A stretch of 29,986 bases of DNA, taken from JBQCEE01 sp051960575. Lineage in GTDB: Bacteria > Actinomycetota > Actinomycetes > Mycobacteriales > Jatrophihabitantaceae. The position numbers were made by a program, and so were the translations under genes. The notes beneath the pieces were generated by a model, which saw only the letters and a list, made by a program, of their open reading frames with translations, did not search any database and was not told the DNA's origin. Location: the NCBI RefSeq assembly GCF_051960575.1, contig NZ_JBQCEE010000139.1:1-29986 (forward strand), read 5' to 3'. Below are positions 29,382-29,986 of the stretch, one piece after another (position 1 is the stretch's first letter; every line of letters begins with the position of its first letter).

Positions 29382-29986
29382 GTGACGGCCGACGCGGTAC
29401 TCGATCAGGAACGCGACCATCTCGACCTCGCCCGCCGGTGTCTCGACGCCATGCGCGGACAGGCCGACCGCATCGCCGACTACGGCGTCGACGAGCTGGC
29501 GTCGCAGGCCCTCGGACGCATCCGGGCCGAGCGGTTGCAGGCGCTCACCGCCGACCCCACCGCGCCGCCGTTCTTCGGTCGCACCGACCGCGAGGCGACG
29601 GCCGAGCACGCCGCCGAGGTCTTCCACATCGGCCGCCGGCACGTGCGCGACGAGGCCGGCGACCCGGTGGTGATCGACTGGCGGGCGCCGATCGCGCGGG
29701 CGTTCTACCGCGCGTCGACCAGCGAGCGGATGGGCGTGCAGCTGCGCCGGCGCTTCGGCTTCGCGCACGGGGTGCTGACGTCGTACGAGGACGAGCACCT
29801 CGACCGTGGCGAGGTGCTGGGTCTCGAGTCGGAGCTGCTGCGCGAGGAGATCGAGCGGCCGCGCGTCGGGCCGATGCGCGACATCGTCGCGACCATCCAG
29901 CCGGAGCAGGACGAGATCGTGCGGGCCGGTGCCGCCACGACGGTCTGCGTGCAGGGCGCGCCCGGCACCGGCAAGACCGCCGTCGG
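29382..29986 (+). CDS. HelD-like superfamily 1 helicase/ATPase, 3'-truncated by the window edge
   Basis: The frame is open from GTG 29382 to the window end (201 complete codons). The N-terminus is a helical, Arg/Glu-rich coiled-coil-like arm (DQERDHLDLARRCLDAMRGQ...), as in HelD secondary-channel arms. Then come FFGRTD, FHIGRRHVRDEAGDPVVIDWRAPIARAFYRAS (a signature block of HelD-type proteins), RRFGF and, at the edge, the Walker A loop QGAPGTGKTAV. HelD proteins bind RNA polymerase and release it from stalled complexes; the Streptomyces HelR subgroup also gives rifamycin tolerance. Which subgroup this is cannot be decided from the fragment. The gene is divergent from the glycosidase with 93 bp between starts. 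Its Walker B and RNA-polymerase-contacting parts are outside the window. Confidence 0.88.
   Translation, partial: MTADAVLDQERDHLDLARRCLDAMRGQADRIADYGVDELASQALGRIRAERLQALTADPTAPPFFGRTDREATAEHAAEVFHIGRRHVRDEAGDPVVIDWRAPIARAFYRASTSERMGVQLRRRFGFAHGVLTSYEDEHLDRGEVLGLESELLREEIERPRVGPMRDIVATIQPEQDEIVRAGAATTVCVQGAPGTGKTAV

Overview
The window is a stretch of very GC-rich chromosome from an actinomycete. The evidence is the strong G/C third-position bias, frequent GTG starts, many genes with a -10-like hexamer 6-9 nt before the start codon and no Shine-Dalgarno (leaderless genes), GTP-type PEP carboxykinase, a SigE-family sigma factor, a DUF2236/MpaB oxygenase and an MGH1/GH63-like hydrolase. I cannot fix the genus from this alone. 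It carries about 26 genes, is tightly packed, and has no gap over 300 bases without a gene. I see no rRNA, tRNA, IS element, prophage or CRISPR array, so most of it is ordinary core chromosome.

Layout. 2-2651: an unrecognised helical protein, a PrmC-related methyltransferase and a class III adenylate cyclase. 2633-4296: an MpaB-type oxygenase divergent from a TetR regulator. 4300-5656: a SigE-family sigma factor followed by a membrane-anchored extracytoplasmic protein. 5794-11355: a glycerolipid cluster. On the minus strand it runs alkyl-DHAP-synthase-like flavoprotein, diacylglycerol-kinase-like lipid kinase, metallo-beta-lactamase-fold hydrolase; divergent from it are a TetR regulator and glycerol-3-phosphate dehydrogenase. 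The flavoprotein/kinase/TetR/GlpD set matches the M. tuberculosis Rv2249c-Rv2252 neighbourhood as I remember it. 11405-14150: tsaD, a DUF2786 protein and a thioesterase. 14262-16766: an ammonium transporter and a CapA-like lipoprotein. 16779-19374: a small membrane protein, a zinc-metallopeptidase lipoprotein and a low-molecular-weight tyrosine phosphatase. 19443-22327: tldD-tldE. 22491-24320: PEP carboxykinase. 24420-29288: an AbiEi-like/DUF559 protein, a cupin, a NUDIX hydrolase and a large glycosidase. 29382 to the end: the start of a HelD-like helicase.

The most unusual signal is not a gene. Two families of GC-rich palindromic elements lie between genes. Family B has three copies (24342-24398, 25488-25544, 26543-26599), each exactly 57 nt with 20-nt arms and a 17-nt loop. 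Family A has two copies (1467-1528, 5734-5787) whose arms differ by compensatory base changes. These look like a REP/MITE-like or structured-RNA repeat population and deserve a genome-wide count. Other points worth a second look are a 25-bp operator-like palindrome overlapping face-to-face promoters in the lipid cluster, an ammonium transporter with Glu in place of the first twin histidine, and a lone AbiEi-like/nuclease-like fusion. I did not find convincing evidence of a wholly new multi-gene system.
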